A stretch of 64,000 nt of DNA from Stieleria mannarensis (GTDB taxonomy: Bacteria; Planctomycetota; Planctomycetia; Pirellulales; Pirellulaceae), in assembly GCF_014154935.1 (NCBI RefSeq), contig NZ_JACEHH010000032.1, positions 1 to 64,000 of the forward strand. Reading direction: 5' to 3'. The notes under the pieces are model-generated. The model ran no database searches. It was given only the letters and a program-made list of their open reading frames with translations, and was not told the origin of the DNA. Position numbers and translations under genes: made by a program. Shown in pieces: positions 1 to 9,076 of this stretch (its first letter is position 1; each line of letters opens with the position of its first letter).

Positions 1-79
1 GATCGCCCTATATCACCAGCTCGGAAAGCTGCCGGAGCCTGATTTCACCCACAGATTCTGCGGATGAGGTAAATTTTCT

Positions 80-144
80 TACCTCCCGATCCCACCGGCG
101 ACCAAGCGGACGCAGTCGCGACAGAGCAGGCAGAATGATCCGGG
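80..144. repeat. Dispersed repeat, copy 1 (65 bp exact)
   Basis: These 65 bases are identical to 1657-1721, in the same orientation, so the two copies bracket the zinc-ribbon gene at 190-1101. Just upstream lies a small palindrome, AGGTAA-N6-TTACCT (67-84). A diverged relative at 9536-9632 shares the TTCTTACCTCC start and the GGCAGAATGATGA end. Nothing here looks like a gene. The first 79 bases of the window show no recognisable feature. Confidence 0.85.
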
Positions 145-189
145 GCAGAATGATGAGAGCATGCCGTCAGACTTGATCGGAAGCTGTCG

Positions 190-1101
190 CTACAAGCTGG
201 ACAGTATGTCGGCCTTCTTGACGTCAAACTCTTCTTGAGAAATCAGGTCCGCATCAAACATCGCTTTGAGTTGGGTAAGCCTTGCTGTCAAGTCGTTGGA
301 GGGAGCGGCGGGCGTTGGGGCGGCAACCGCGTTGTTGACAATAACCCCGCCTGCTGCATTGCGGTCTTCTTCCATTTTGCGAGTGCGGCGGTACTCGCGC
401 ATGATTTCTTCTCGTTCCTGCCCAACACGGTAGACGCTTCGGGCCTGTTCCTTTGGAAGGTGATCGATTTTTTCGGTGTGCCCATTATTCCCGGTGACGT
501 GAATCGTGGCGCCGACGATTCCTTCCGAGATATGAATGTCGCTAACGTCGAGCCATGGCACGTCGACCATGTTCACTCTACCGAGCGTCTTGCTCCGAAA
601 AATGATCACGCGACGATCCGTTAAGACGATCGCGTCGGGCGAGGCAAGCGAAGGAAGGTGCTGCACCGCGATGTATTCGGGCGTCTCTGAATTCGTGCAG
701 ATCTTCTCAACTCGCGTTAGCAATTTACCCACCGTTTTAATTGGCTGACCCTCAGACACGAATCTTGCGAGTTTTGAATCGACTGCTGGTGTAGGCGGGA
801 CATTGGCGACCGTCGTAGCCTCAGCCGTGGGCGTCGTGACTGCCGGCAGTACGTGCGGTTTCGGGGGCAAAGGCGGGATCTTGGACCCGGCTCTGCCCTC
901 AGGATTGTGCGTCGTAGTTGGCGACGACACTGGCGGTTTCCTTGCTTCAGGCGGAAGCAGTTCGGATTTTGCAACCGAAGCTCCGATCAACTTTTGAGCC
1001 GTTTTGCAGTTTGGACACTTGGCAAATGCACCCGTTTTTTCCGTTGGAAACTTGATTCCTTTACCGCATTTTTTACAGATCATGCGCGATATGTCAGACA
1101 T
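190..1101 (-). CDS. Zinc-ribbon, PH-like and SHOCT domain protein
   Basis: 303 aa with three parts. Residues 9-32 hold two CxxC knuckles (C9/C12 and C29/C32), a zinc-ribbon. A Pro/Thr/Ala-rich linker follows to about residue 120. Residues 120-225 resemble a bacterial PH-like domain of the YokE type, with the core VLTDRRVIIFRS. The last 35 residues (LTQLKAMFDADLISQEEF) are a typical SHOCT motif, a short helical oligomerisation module often found at protein ends. No signal peptide or membrane span, so it is probably cytosolic. A second Met at residue 7 could also be the start. Function is unknown; the domain mix suggests a scaffold or membrane-surface sensing role, which is inference. It stands alone between two exact 65-bp repeats. 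Confidence 0.8.
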   Translation of the reverse strand: MSDISRMICKKCGKGIKFPTEKTGAFAKCPNCKTAQKLIGASVAKSELLPPEARKPPVSSPTTTHNPEGRAGSKIPPLPPKPHVLPAVTTPTAEATTVANVPPTPAVDSKLARFVSEGQPIKTVGKLLTRVEKICTNSETPEYIAVQHLPSLASPDAIVLTDRRVIIFRSKTLGRVNMVDVPWLDVSDIHISEGIVGATIHVTGNNGHTEKIDHLPKEQARSVYRVGQEREEIMREYRRTRKMEEDRNAAGGVIVNNAVAAPTPAAPSNDLTARLTQLKAMFDADLISQEEFDVKKADILSSL

Positions 1102-1481
1102 TCAAATCCTCGTCGTCTCTCAGTCCAAAACCGTTGGGGACGAATATCATACACCGACCTTCGTGGCGGTGGGGGTCGATGACTAGCCCATGCGCAAGCA
1201 AAGGAGGGGGGCGGTATTTTTCTGACGACCATCAGCCCCACGACCTACCGTCGCCCTTTTCGTTCGTCCGTGCAGCAAAATCAGTTTTCCAAAGGGGAAT
1301 CCCCTGGGGGCTTGGAGGCGTTTACGGATTGCCTGGGACCATCTGAAGTCTCGCTTCGGATCGCGGTCGTCATTTGGTGCATGCACGATCGGTCCGTCAG
1401 CGAAAGGAGTCGTGTCGTCTCGTGAGTGTTTTATGTGTGGGACGCACCTCCCCGCTTTCCGCTCAACACCCCGATCGGAAT

Positions 1482-1546
1482 GTTGGTCAAAAAATGCAGT
1501 CGCGGTGCAGGTGCGGTTCCTTCGCCGGCCGCATTTTTTGACCAAC
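1482..1546. repeat. Perfect 16-bp inverted repeat
   Basis: GTTGGTCAAAAAATGC (1482-1497) is repeated as its exact reverse complement at 1531-1546, with a GC-rich 33-base loop. A third partial copy, CATTTTTTGACC, follows directly at 1548-1559. The arms have no T-run arrangement typical of a terminator. It may be the ends of a small mobile unit or a structured RNA. Confidence 0.7.
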
Positions 1547-1656
1547 CCATTTTTTGACCCTTCTCCGATACCAACCGCGAACTCGGCACGAGAAGACAGT
1601 TGCACACAAACGCTCGGGCGGCGATCCGCAGAATCTTCTTACCGACAAAATCTTCC

Positions 1657-1721
1657 TACCTCCCGATCCCACCGGCGACCAAGCGGACGCAGTCGCGACA
1701 GAGCAGGCAGAATGATCCGGG
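1657..1721. repeat. Dispersed repeat, copy 2 (65 bp exact)
   Basis: Identical to 80-144. The left flank (1628-1660) contains two tandem versions of a short motif, AATCTTCTTACC and AATCTTCCTACC, also seen at 9541-9575. Perfect identity over 65 bp outside coding DNA points to recent copying or gene conversion. Confidence 0.85.
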
Positions 1722-1814
1722 CATGCTGCCGGTGCGTCCCGACCTCCGGGCTCAACGCCATGCCCCTTTTTTCAGCCCCTGCGGACGAATCATCCCGTGC
1801 CCTCCGGACCCAAC

Positions 1815-1850
1815 GAAAAAAGGCCCCCTGCTGACTGCAGGAGGCCTTTT
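1815..1850 (-). terminator. Intrinsic terminator after tRNA-Gln
   Basis: Read on the minus strand, AAAAGGCCTCCTGC and GCAGGGGCCTTTT form a 13-14 bp stem with one mismatch and a short loop, followed by a run of T. It lies 9 bases past the tRNA 3' end. This is a textbook Rho-independent terminator. Confidence 0.85.
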
Positions 1851-1858
1851 CTGGAGAG

Positions 1859-1930
1859 CTACCCCGCTAGGACTTGAACCTAGAATGACTGAACCAAAAT
1901 CAGTAGTGTTGCCAATTACACCACGGGGTA
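1859..1930 (-). tRNA. tRNA-Gln (anticodon TTG)
   Basis: The minus strand folds as a cloverleaf. The acceptor stem pairs TACCCCG with CGGGGTA, the D-arm contains AATTGGCA, the anticodon stem ACTGA/TCAGT encloses the loop TTTTGGT with anticodon TTG, and the T-arm CTAGG-TTCAAGT-CCTAG is intact. The discriminator base is G, as expected for tRNA-Gln. The CCA end is not encoded. Confidence 0.95.
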
Positions 1931-2429
1931 GTGACTTGCGTCTGATGGCGGAAGTTTAGCAACTGATTTCCATCTGCTGAATAGGAGTCGGCAAGATCTT
2001 TTCAGGTTCGCGAGGGAAAATTTGTCGCAGGGGGGGCTCGGCGGCCGCAAATGGCATGGAATTTTTCCTCAGCTTCGCCGAATTGGGCTGGCGGAGGACG
2101 CCGGGATTGGTTTCGCGGCAGAGAATGCGGGTGGGGCGTGGGAGCATCCGCGGTCGCCCCTCCCTTCCCAGGCGAGGCGGTTTTTACGACGTTGAATGTC
2201 ACCGGGTTTCACTACTTTCCCCGGTCGCCTGGACCACAAGGAGGTCTTTGCCCACGGATGGTGTGTGGTCGGTGATCCGTGGGTTCGCGCTGCTATCGGT
2301 GGGCTTATTCGTTTTCCCGAGACCTCTGCCCCGAACGCACCACCTCTTCCAGGCAGGGTTGTGTTTTCACGTTCTACCGATGCTGGCTCGATACACTCGG
2401 CCTTCGTGGAAATCGAGGGATTCCGTTCG
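1931..2429. other. Gene-free stretch with CCCACGGAT-type repeat
   Basis: No gene is supported in these 499 bases. A CCTCCC-rich stretch at 2155-2185 resembles sequences at 8885-8930 and 36580-36750. From 2251 to about 2345 lies one copy of the CCCACGGAT palindromic repeat family, also seen near 9667 and 57585-57698. Confidence 0.6.
2251..2345. repeat. CCCACGGAT palindromic repeat, copy 1
   Basis: The core reads CCCACGGAT ... ATCCGTGGGTTCGCGCTGC ... CGGTGGG, with inverted CCCACGGAT/ATCCGTGGG arms. It continues into a tail (TTATTCGTTTTCCCGAGAC ... GAACGCACCAC) that matches the reverse complement of 57585-57624. The conserved tail shows that the family unit is larger than the palindrome. Confidence 0.7.
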
Positions 2430-5400
2430 TCACGACGCCAGTCCCTGCTCGGTTTCGCCATTGGATTCGGCGGCGAAGTCGAGCGGGTCGGGCATTTTTT
2501 CGCGGGTGATGTGCAGGTCGTGCAGGAGTGCTGCGGCCGAGTTGTACGCTCGCAGGTACAGCGTGTAGAACACCGGGACGAGGAACAGGACCAAACCGGT
2601 CGCCAAACACAATCCGAACGCCAGTGAGGCCGCCATCGGGATCAGCAACTGGGCCTGGAAGGAACGCTCCAACATCAACGGGATCAATCCGGCGATCGTC
2701 GTCATGCTGGTCAGCAGGATCGGTCGGAAACGTCGCTGGCCGGCATCGGCGAGTGCTTCGGTCGGCGGATAGCCTTCGCGGACCCGGACGTTGATGAAGT
2801 CGATCAGGACGATCGAATCGTTGATCACCACTCCCGAGAGCGCGACCAGTCCGAACATGCTGAACAGCGTCAACGGCAATCCCAAAATCGCGTGCCCCCA
2901 GACCGCACCGATCATCCCGAACGGCACGATCAACAGGATCAAGATCGGCTGGACGTAGGACCGGAACTGGATCACCAGCAACACGTACATCGCGATGATC
3001 GCGATCCCGAACCCGGTCATCAAACTGCCCACCGACTCACGACTCTGTTCGGCTTGCCCTTCCCAGCGCACTTGCACCCCGGGGTACTGTTTGGCCATCT
3101 CGGGCAGGTAGTTGGCTTGCAAGTCCGCGATGATCAGCGACGAGTTGGCGGTTTTCCAATCCAGATCGGCGCTGATGGTGATCGAACGTTGTTGGTCGAC
3201 ACGGTTGATTTCTGAAAAGCCGCGTTTCAGCGTGACTTCGGCCAGCTCTTCGATCGGGTGTTCATTGCCGGCGGGGTCGCGGACACGGATCTCGCGAAAG
3301 TTCACTAGCGAACGTCGCTCTTCCTGCGGATAGCGGACCATCAACTTGACTTCGTGTCGTCCGCGTTGCAACCGCATCGCTTCGGCGCCGAAGTAGGTGT
3401 TGCGGACGGTATTGCCCAGATCCATCGGCGTGATCCCGGTGGCCAGCGCGCTGTCTTTGACGCGAAACTGGAACTCCCATTTGCCCGGCGTGTTGTCGTC
3501 GGCGATATCGAACACGCCGTCATAGCTGGCCAGCTGGGCTTTGACCGCTTCGGTGGCCTGCAACAGTTGTTCTTCATCGTCGCTGTCGGCCAGCAGTTTG
3601 AATTCGATCGCCTTGCCGCCCGGGCCGACGCCGACGCTGCCGTAGGTGACGCTTTCCACCCCGGCGAACTCACCGGACTCGGCACGCCACATCGCGAGCA
3701 GGTCTTTGCTGTGGATGTTGCGAATGTTGGTGTCATGAAGCTCGGCAAAGATCTGTCCGACGTTGCTTCCCGAGCCGCCGCCGCCGGCCGGATTTTGCGT
3801 GTTGGTCGTGTTGCCGACTTCGCGATAGGTCAACCGCACGGGACCGGAGATGACGTCGTTGCTGCCCGGATAGATCGTCTTGATGTCGGCATTTTCGTCC
3901 GCCGCACGGGCCTGGGCGACGCGCCGGCTGACCCGGCGAAGGGCGCGTTCCATTTCCCGCGTCGCACGATCGGTTTCGATCGCCGGCGTGCCATCGGGAA
4001 ACACGATCACCGCTTGCAGAAAGTTGTTATCGGATTTGGGGAACAAGATCGAAGGCACGATGCCGCCGCGGATCATCCCCCAGGTGCCCAACGCCATCAT
4101 GATCGAGACGGCAATCGGGATCATCGGGTAATGCAAGCTGAATCTCAGCGCGGGCGCGTACATCCGGTTGCAGACGAAATTTAATCCGCTGGCGAACTGT
4201 TCCCCCAGCCATGCCAACAGCAACCCGAGCGGTCGCAATGGGTAGGAGACGATCTCCAGCACGCGAAAGAACCCGGTGTGCGGATGTGCCAGGTGGCTGG
4301 GCAAGACAAAGATGCTTTCCCATAGCGAAATCACCAGCATCGCGATCACGGCGAAGGGGATCACGGCCATGAATTTCCCCATCACTCCGGAGACAAAGAA
4401 CATCGGTGCGAAGGCGATGATCGTCGTCATGATCGAAGCGGTCACCGAGGGGAAAACTTCCATGGTGCCATCGATGGCCGCCTGTTTGCGCGTCTTGCCC
4501 ATCTGGCGATGGGCGTAAATGTTTTCGCCGATCACGATCGCATCGTCGACGACGATCCCGAGTGCGACCAGAAAACTGAACAGCGAAAGCATGTTCAACG
4601 TTTGGTCCCCCAAGGCCAGCGCCGCCCCGGCGCCCATGATGGAGACCGGGATTCCCAGTGCGACCCAGAACGCCAGCCGCATTTCCAAAAATAGCGTCAG
4701 CACCAGGAACACCAGCAACAATCCCTGCAGCCCGTTGCGTCGCAGCAGGTCCAAACGCCCGCGGACCTCGGTGCTGGTGTCGCTCCAGATTTCGAACCGG
4801 TATCCGGCCGGCAGCGATTTGTCGGCGACGTAGGTTCGTACATCGTTGACCATCGCCAGCAAGTCTTCGCTCTTAGAGCGTTCGACATTGACGACCATCG
4901 CGGGTTCGCCGTTGATTTCACCGACCATGGTGGAATCTTCGAATTCATCCTTCACGCTGCCCAAATCGCCGACGGTCAGCACCACGCCGTCGGCCCGGGT
5001 GACGATCGGCAACCGCTTGATCTCTTCGCCGACACGCCCCTTGTTCTTGGCCCGCAACAGGATCTCCTGGCCTTCGGTTTTCAATTGCCCGCCGGGCAGT
5101 TCGACGTTGTGGGTCCGCAAGATCTCGGCGACCTGTGTCAGCGTCAGATCGTGGCTGCGGAGCGTCGCTTCGGGAATCTCCACATCGATCTGGTACGGCC
5201 GGGTGCCCATGATGGACGCCGACGAGACGGTCGGCAGCATCAGCACATCGTCGCGGATTCCTTCGGCGATCTCGCGCAGCTTTAACTCCGCCTCCTGCGA
5301 GCGGTCTTGCGGGCCGATAATCCCGATCCGAATGGCGGCGTCGCGGAACGTGATCTGTTGGATTTGTGGGTCTTCGGCCAGGTCCGGAAAGCTGGGGATG

Positions 5401-5747
5401 CGATCGACTTCGCGATCGATTTCCGCCATCACCTTTTGGACATTCTTGACGTCCGAACGAAGTTCGGCCAACACGTACGCGCCGCCTTCGCGGGCGATCG
5501 ACGTGACCTTCTTGATACCGTTGATCGAACGAATTGATTCTTCGACCTTTTGACAGATCGCCTCTTCGCAATCTTTCGGTGTCGCCCCCGGATATTCGAC
5601 GGTCACCATCACGACTTCGAGTTCAAATTCCGGAAACACTTCCCGGCGCATTTGAACCAACGAGAGCGCTCCGATGATCATCAACGCCATCATCAACACG
5701 TTCATGCCGGGCCCGTTGGTGATGGCCCACGTGATCAATCGTCTCAT
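2430..5747 (-). CDS. RND-family efflux permease (AcrB-like)
   Basis: 1105 aa inner-membrane proton-driven pump subunit. The N-terminus (MRRLITWAITNGPGMNVLMM) is a first transmembrane helix, then come the usual two halves, each with a large periplasmic porter loop and a block of helices. The proton-relay motif GIVVDDAIVIGEN is near residue 400 with both Asp present, and the second-half counterpart GVVINDSIVLIDF is near residue 974. Length is in the family range of 1000-1100. The ATG start overlaps the adaptor stop as ATGA, so the two genes are translationally coupled. An in-frame extension further upstream lies inside the adaptor gene and is rejected. Substrate cannot be read from sequence. 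No outer-membrane TolC-like gene is adjacent. Confidence 0.92.
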   Translation of the reverse strand: MRRLITWAITNGPGMNVLMMALMIIGALSLVQMRREVFPEFELEVVMVTVEYPGATPKDCEEAICQKVEESIRSINGIKKVTSIAREGGAYVLAELRSDVKNVQKVMAEIDREVDRIPSFPDLAEDPQIQQITFRDAAIRIGIIGPQDRSQEAELKLREIAEGIRDDVLMLPTVSSASIMGTRPYQIDVEIPEATLRSHDLTLTQVAEILRTHNVELPGGQLKTEGQEILLRAKNKGRVGEEIKRLPIVTRADGVVLTVGDLGSVKDEFEDSTMVGEINGEPAMVVNVERSKSEDLLAMVNDVRTYVADKSLPAGYRFEIWSDTSTEVRGRLDLLRRNGLQGLLLVFLVLTLFLEMRLAFWVALGIPVSIMGAGAALALGDQTLNMLSLFSFLVALGIVVDDAIVIGENIYAHRQMGKTRKQAAIDGTMEVFPSVTASIMTTIIAFAPMFFVSGVMGKFMAVIPFAVIAMLVISLWESIFVLPSHLAHPHTGFFRVLEIVSYPLRPLGLLLAWLGEQFASGLNFVCNRMYAPALRFSLHYPMIPIAVSIMMALGTWGMIRGGIVPSILFPKSDNNFLQAVIVFPDGTPAIETDRATREMERALRRVSRRVAQARAADENADIKTIYPGSNDVISGPVRLTYREVGNTTNTQNPAGGGGSGSNVGQIFAELHDTNIRNIHSKDLLAMWRAESGEFAGVESVTYGSVGVGPGGKAIEFKLLADSDDEEQLLQATEAVKAQLASYDGVFDIADDNTPGKWEFQFRVKDSALATGITPMDLGNTVRNTYFGAEAMRLQRGRHEVKLMVRYPQEERRSLVNFREIRVRDPAGNEHPIEELAEVTLKRGFSEINRVDQQRSITISADLDWKTANSSLIIADLQANYLPEMAKQYPGVQVRWEGQAEQSRESVGSLMTGFGIAIIAMYVLLVIQFRSYVQPILILLIVPFGMIGAVWGHAILGLPLTLFSMFGLVALSGVVINDSIVLIDFINVRVREGYPPTEALADAGQRRFRPILLTSMTTIAGLIPLMLERSFQAQLLIPMAASLAFGLCLATGLVLFLVPVFYTLYLRAYNSAAALLHDLHITREKMPDPLDFAAESNGETEQGLAS

Positions 5748-7504
5748 TCTTGAATCTCTGCTCGCGCCGGCAGCCCTTCTGGCGGAATCGAATCGAGCGG
5801 TGACACGACGACATAATCGCCGCTGGCCAAGTCCGACGTGTCGGTTTCGCAAACCCAAAGCCGGTCGGGCGACTGCAACGACGGAGCAAGATCGGCGTCC
5901 AGTGCCGCGGCGTCGTGCAGCCGGAGCGAGTCGATCGGGAACACCGATCGCGAGTATTTGACCAGGCCGGCTTTCCAGTCGGCGGGGTCAAAGGGTGGCT
6001 CGTCGACGAGGTCATCTGCATCCGGCGTGTCGGCACCGGCGGGCTGGTCGCTGGCCGCGGGCGGAGTTGCCGAGGGGGCCGACGGAGCCGACTCGGCGGC
6101 TTTCTTGGCCGCGGCGATCCGCTCGGCCAACACCGATTCGTTTGCGTAGAATTTCCAGACGCGATTGCCCGGGCGAAGCGCTTTGGCGGGAATCACGACC
6201 AGTTCGGATTTCGGTTGCAATTGCAAACGGACGCGGACGAACATGCCTCGCAGCAACGCGTTGGTCCGATCGGCGACTTGTCGGTCACCTTTTTGGTCGA
6301 TGTAGTGCGTCGGGTCGTCGACCAACAACCGCACCGGCACGGTCCGCGTGTTGGGATCGATGCCGATGCCGTCATAGGAAACCAGGGTGCCTTTCCAGCG
6401 GTGCACGGTTCCCGGGCGGCCGGCGACTTCGTATTCGATGATCGCGTCGGTTTGGGGCAGGTCATAGGGGGCGTCTTGCGTCGATCCGTTTTGGTCCAAC
6501 ACCCAGTGCAGCTGGTCCATCCGCATGCTGGCGGCGACCTCCACTTTCCCCGTGTCTTCGATCGTGACCAACGTCGTGCCGCGATTGACAAACGAGTTCA
6601 CGTCGGCTTGTTCACTGACGATCACCCCGCTGATCGGCGCGGTGATGACGCATCGTTTCAGATTGACTTCGGCCACACGCAACTGGGTCGCGGCGAGTTG
6701 TTCGGCGGCTTCCAAACGCAGCCGGCGGGAACGCAGCAAGTCCAGTTGGTTTTCGAGGGTTACGAGTTGTTGATTGGCTTGCAGCAGCGCGCTTCGCGCC
6801 TTGTCGACTTCGGCTTGACTGGCGAACGTCTTCAGTGCGGTCTGGCGATCGACCTCCTTCTGCTGCAATTTGACGTCTTGGCGGGCGATTTCGATGGACC
6901 GCTGAGTGTTCGCGATTTCCTGGTCGTTTTCGCTGATCGCGCGGTACTCGCGATCGCGTTGGTTCTTCAGCCGTTCGACTTCCCATTGGTAGTCCTCTGG
7001 ATCGATCTTCATCAGAATCTCGCCCTCGGTCACGATCGAACCGGCTTCGCAATTGGCCGATTTTTCGATCACCGTGCCTGCTACTTCGGATGCCACACGG
7101 GCTTCGCGAAAGGGGACGACCGTGCCATCGATCACCAATTCAAGTTGTTGGCCGGTCTCGGCGAGCGAGCGGACGCGTGCGACGCGGGTCGCCGGCAAAG
7201 ATTTCAAGATGGCGGTCGCCGAAGTGTCCGGCGGGGGCACCGGTTTGGCTTCGGCCACACCAAGGGAGCGTACGATCAGCGCCCCGCCGAGGACCAACAG
7301 GATCGGAATGGCGATGTTGAACAGCAAGAACAGATCCCAGCGGCGAGGTCTGGAAAAGTGGTGGGGGGAAGCCGCCGAGTTCACGACGTCGTAACCGCTT
7401 TGACCACCGGCTTTGGCAGGCATGGGGGAGGCGCCCGCACCGCCCCTCGCTGGGGCGGACGCACCGGCGCCCTCGGCTGGTTCGGATTCTGTCGTCAGTG
7501 GCAT
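5744..7504 (-). CDS. RND efflux periplasmic adaptor (HlyD/AcrA family)
   Basis: About 586 aa, long for the family (usually 350-450). One membrane anchor sits near residues 60-80 (LFLLFNIAIPILLVLGG). Then come the first half of a barrel-sandwich hybrid (VASEVAGTVIEKSA ... GEILMKIDPEDY), a long alpha-helical hairpin with heptad-like Gln/Leu content, the second hybrid half (VITAPISGVIVSEQADVN), and beta-barrel and membrane-proximal parts. The C-terminal extension is Ala/Pro-rich (AESAPSAPSATPPAASDQPA) and then has a unique tail. The start could also be an ATG 15 bases upstream (7519); neither has a strong ribosome site. It overlaps the permease by four bases and lies downstream of larC. Confidence 0.9.
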   Translation of the reverse strand: MPLTTESEPAEGAGASAPARGGAGASPMPAKAGGQSGYDVVNSAASPHHFSRPRRWDLFLLFNIAIPILLVLGGALIVRSLGVAEAKPVPPPDTSATAILKSLPATRVARVRSLAETGQQLELVIDGTVVPFREARVASEVAGTVIEKSANCEAGSIVTEGEILMKIDPEDYQWEVERLKNQRDREYRAISENDQEIANTQRSIEIARQDVKLQQKEVDRQTALKTFASQAEVDKARSALLQANQQLVTLENQLDLLRSRRLRLEAAEQLAATQLRVAEVNLKRCVITAPISGVIVSEQADVNSFVNRGTTLVTIEDTGKVEVAASMRMDQLHWVLDQNGSTQDAPYDLPQTDAIIEYEVAGRPGTVHRWKGTLVSYDGIGIDPNTRTVPVRLLVDDPTHYIDQKGDRQVADRTNALLRGMFVRVRLQLQPKSELVVIPAKALRPGNRVWKFYANESVLAERIAAAKKAAESAPSAPSATPPAASDQPAGADTPDADDLVDEPPFDPADWKAGLVKYSRSVFPIDSLRLHDAAALDADLAPSLQSPDRLWVCETDTSDLASGDYVVVSPLDSIPPEGLPARAEIQE

Positions 7505-7618
7505 TGGGGGGCGGCCCATCCAATCATTCGAGTGTGAGAAGCAATAAGGTCGTTGGCAGTGGATCGCAAAAGTATAACTCGGGGGCGAATTCACGCCCGC
7601 GGGATGACGCCACAAAGA

Positions 7619-8815
7619 TCAGTCGTTGGGCCGAGTGGCTTCGGCAAGCCGGCGGATTTCGAGCGTCGACAGTGAACATTCATTCGCCAGGCGGCGGGCG
7701 TCGTCATCCTCGACTTTGACCCGCTTTTTGCCGCCGGGCAGCGTCACCGACTTGGCTTTGACCGGCCCCAACGAGGTGTCGATCGTGATCGATTCGCGCG
7801 GCAGCGTCTCGCGGTCAGCCGGGTAGCGTCGAATCCCGATCGATGGCGTGTGGACAAAGATCAACTCTTCCATCGCCGCGATTTGATCGCCGCGCGTGAT
7901 CACCGACAGCACCACCCCGCTGCGACCTTTTTTCATCGTGCAGGGGGTTTGCGTGACATCGAGTGCCCCGGCGTCCATCAATCGGTTGACACAATCGGCG
8001 ATCTGTTCACCGGTGGCATCATCCAGGTTCGTTTCCAGCACGACGACCTTGTCATGATGGACGTGAGAATTTTGCAAGGCCGATTCGCCGTCGCCGCGGT
8101 GACCGAGCAACACGCGAAGCATGTTGGCCTGGTCGGGCAGATCCATCGTGCCGGCGCCGTACCCGATCGCGTCGACGACCATCGCGGGGATCGGCCCGAA
8201 ATCGCTGCACAGTTCCTTCAGGATCGCCGCGCCGGTCGGCGTGGTCAGTTCCTTGGCGATCGAGCAGGGGGCGATCGGGATGCCACGCAAGATTTCGGCG
8301 GTCGCCGGTGCCGGAACCGCCACCAACCCGTGGTCGATTTTGACCGAACCGGTGCCGGTCGGAACCGGCGACGCCATCGCCGACGTGATGCCCAGGTTGG
8401 TGATCGCCACGGCAGCGCCCACGATGTCGGCGATCGAATCGATCGCCCCGACCTCATGAAAGTGGACTTTTTCCAGCGTCGTCCCGTGCACCTTGGCCTC
8501 GGCGACCGCGACGTGGCCGAAAATCCGTTTCGCCAGCGACTTGGCCGACGCCTCGATCTCGCCGGCCGAATCGATCATGTCGGTGATGTGATGCAAGTGC
8601 CGATGGGCATGCTCGGGTGGGTGCTCGATTTTCACCGAAACGGCACGAAAACCGCATTTTTTGACATCACCGGTGACGATCGACAACTCCGGCAATCCCA
8701 TCGATCGCACCGCCGCTTCGATGGCCGCCGGGTCCGCCCCCAAGTCGAAGAGGGCTCCCAGCGTCATGTCGCCGCTGATTCCGCTGAAACAATCAAAATA
8801 GGCAAATTTCGTCAT
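7619..8815 (-). CDS. larC: LarC, nickel-pincer cofactor nickel insertase
   Basis: 398 aa, full length for the family. The N-terminus FDCFSGISGDMTLGALFDLGA is the LarC signature, and HFHEVGAIDSIADIVGAAVA follows near residue 120. LarC inserts nickel, with CTP, into the pyridinium dithiolate cofactor used by lactate racemase-type enzymes (established for Lactobacillus). In Lactobacillus the protein arises by programmed frameshifting between larC1 and larC2; here it is one uninterrupted frame. LarB, LarE and LarA are not in this window, so the client enzyme is unknown. The same strand continues with the RND adaptor after a gap of about 100 bases; a functional link between nickel handling and the pump is possible but unproven. 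Confidence 0.92.
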   Translation of the reverse strand: MTKFAYFDCFSGISGDMTLGALFDLGADPAAIEAAVRSMGLPELSIVTGDVKKCGFRAVSVKIEHPPEHAHRHLHHITDMIDSAGEIEASAKSLAKRIFGHVAVAEAKVHGTTLEKVHFHEVGAIDSIADIVGAAVAITNLGITSAMASPVPTGTGSVKIDHGLVAVPAPATAEILRGIPIAPCSIAKELTTPTGAAILKELCSDFGPIPAMVVDAIGYGAGTMDLPDQANMLRVLLGHRGDGESALQNSHVHHDKVVVLETNLDDATGEQIADCVNRLMDAGALDVTQTPCTMKKGRSGVVLSVITRGDQIAAMEELIFVHTPSIGIRRYPADRETLPRESITIDTSLGPVKAKSVTLPGGKKRVKVEDDDARRLANECSLSTLEIRRLAEATRPND

Positions 8816-8997
8816 GGACGGTCGATCGAGGAGGAAAGGGGAACAATCGGTTCCGAAGGAATTGGACGGGCACGCCGGATCACCCCTCGCCCCTCCCCTC
8901 GCTTCACTCGACCCTCCCTGAAAAGGAGGATTCCGTCAGTGGGACGAGGTGCCCGAAACCTTGGAAATCGGGGATCCATCCCGCACGACCGGCTCGT

Positions 8998-9052
8998 GAA
9001 GGTCACCTGATAGGGTCGCTGTACGAAGGTCGCTGTATGAAGGTCGCTGTAC
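8998..9052. repeat. 14-bp tandem repeat, about 3.5 units
   Basis: The unit GAAGGTCGCTGTAY occurs at 9025-9038 and 9039-9052, preceded by a shortened unit (9013-9024) and a diverged one (8998-9012). It ends where the candidate rpmJ promoter begins, so it might be a regulator binding array or simply slippage. Confidence 0.75.
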
Positions 9053-9076
9053 ACAGTGATCCGGTGTCGTTATACT
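9048..9076 (+). promoter_or_regulatory. Candidate sigma70-like promoter for rpmJ
   Basis: TATACT at 9071-9076 is a near-perfect -10 box. TGTACA at 9048-9053 is a weak -35 box (4 of 6), with a 17-base spacer. It would give a leader of roughly 100 bases for rpmJ. Confidence 0.4.

Larger units (their letters stand above)
1102..1858. other. Gene-free stretch with repeats
   Basis: I see no convincing gene in these 757 bases. Open frames exist on both strands, but their compositions are Arg/Pro/Ser-rich and match no family. The stretch holds a 16-bp perfect inverted repeat (1482-1546), the second copy of the 65-bp repeat (1657-1721) and the tRNA terminator (1815-1850). Confidence 0.6.

Noticed and set aside
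1183-1605. A 140-codon minus-strand frame in the gap before the tRNA.
   Set aside because: It covers the 16-bp inverted repeat, has no ribosome site and no family resemblance; treated as non-coding.
5915-7537. A 540-codon plus-strand frame opposite the efflux adaptor.
   Set aside because: Antisense shadow of a well-supported adaptor gene, with no domain or start signal of its own.
7850-9010. A 386-codon plus-strand frame opposite larC.
   Set aside because: Antisense shadow that runs on into the repeat-rich gap.
8998-9052. Possible CRISPR or iteron origin.
   Set aside because: Only 3.5 units, no spacers, no replication gene nearby; simple tandem repeat before a promoter is enough.
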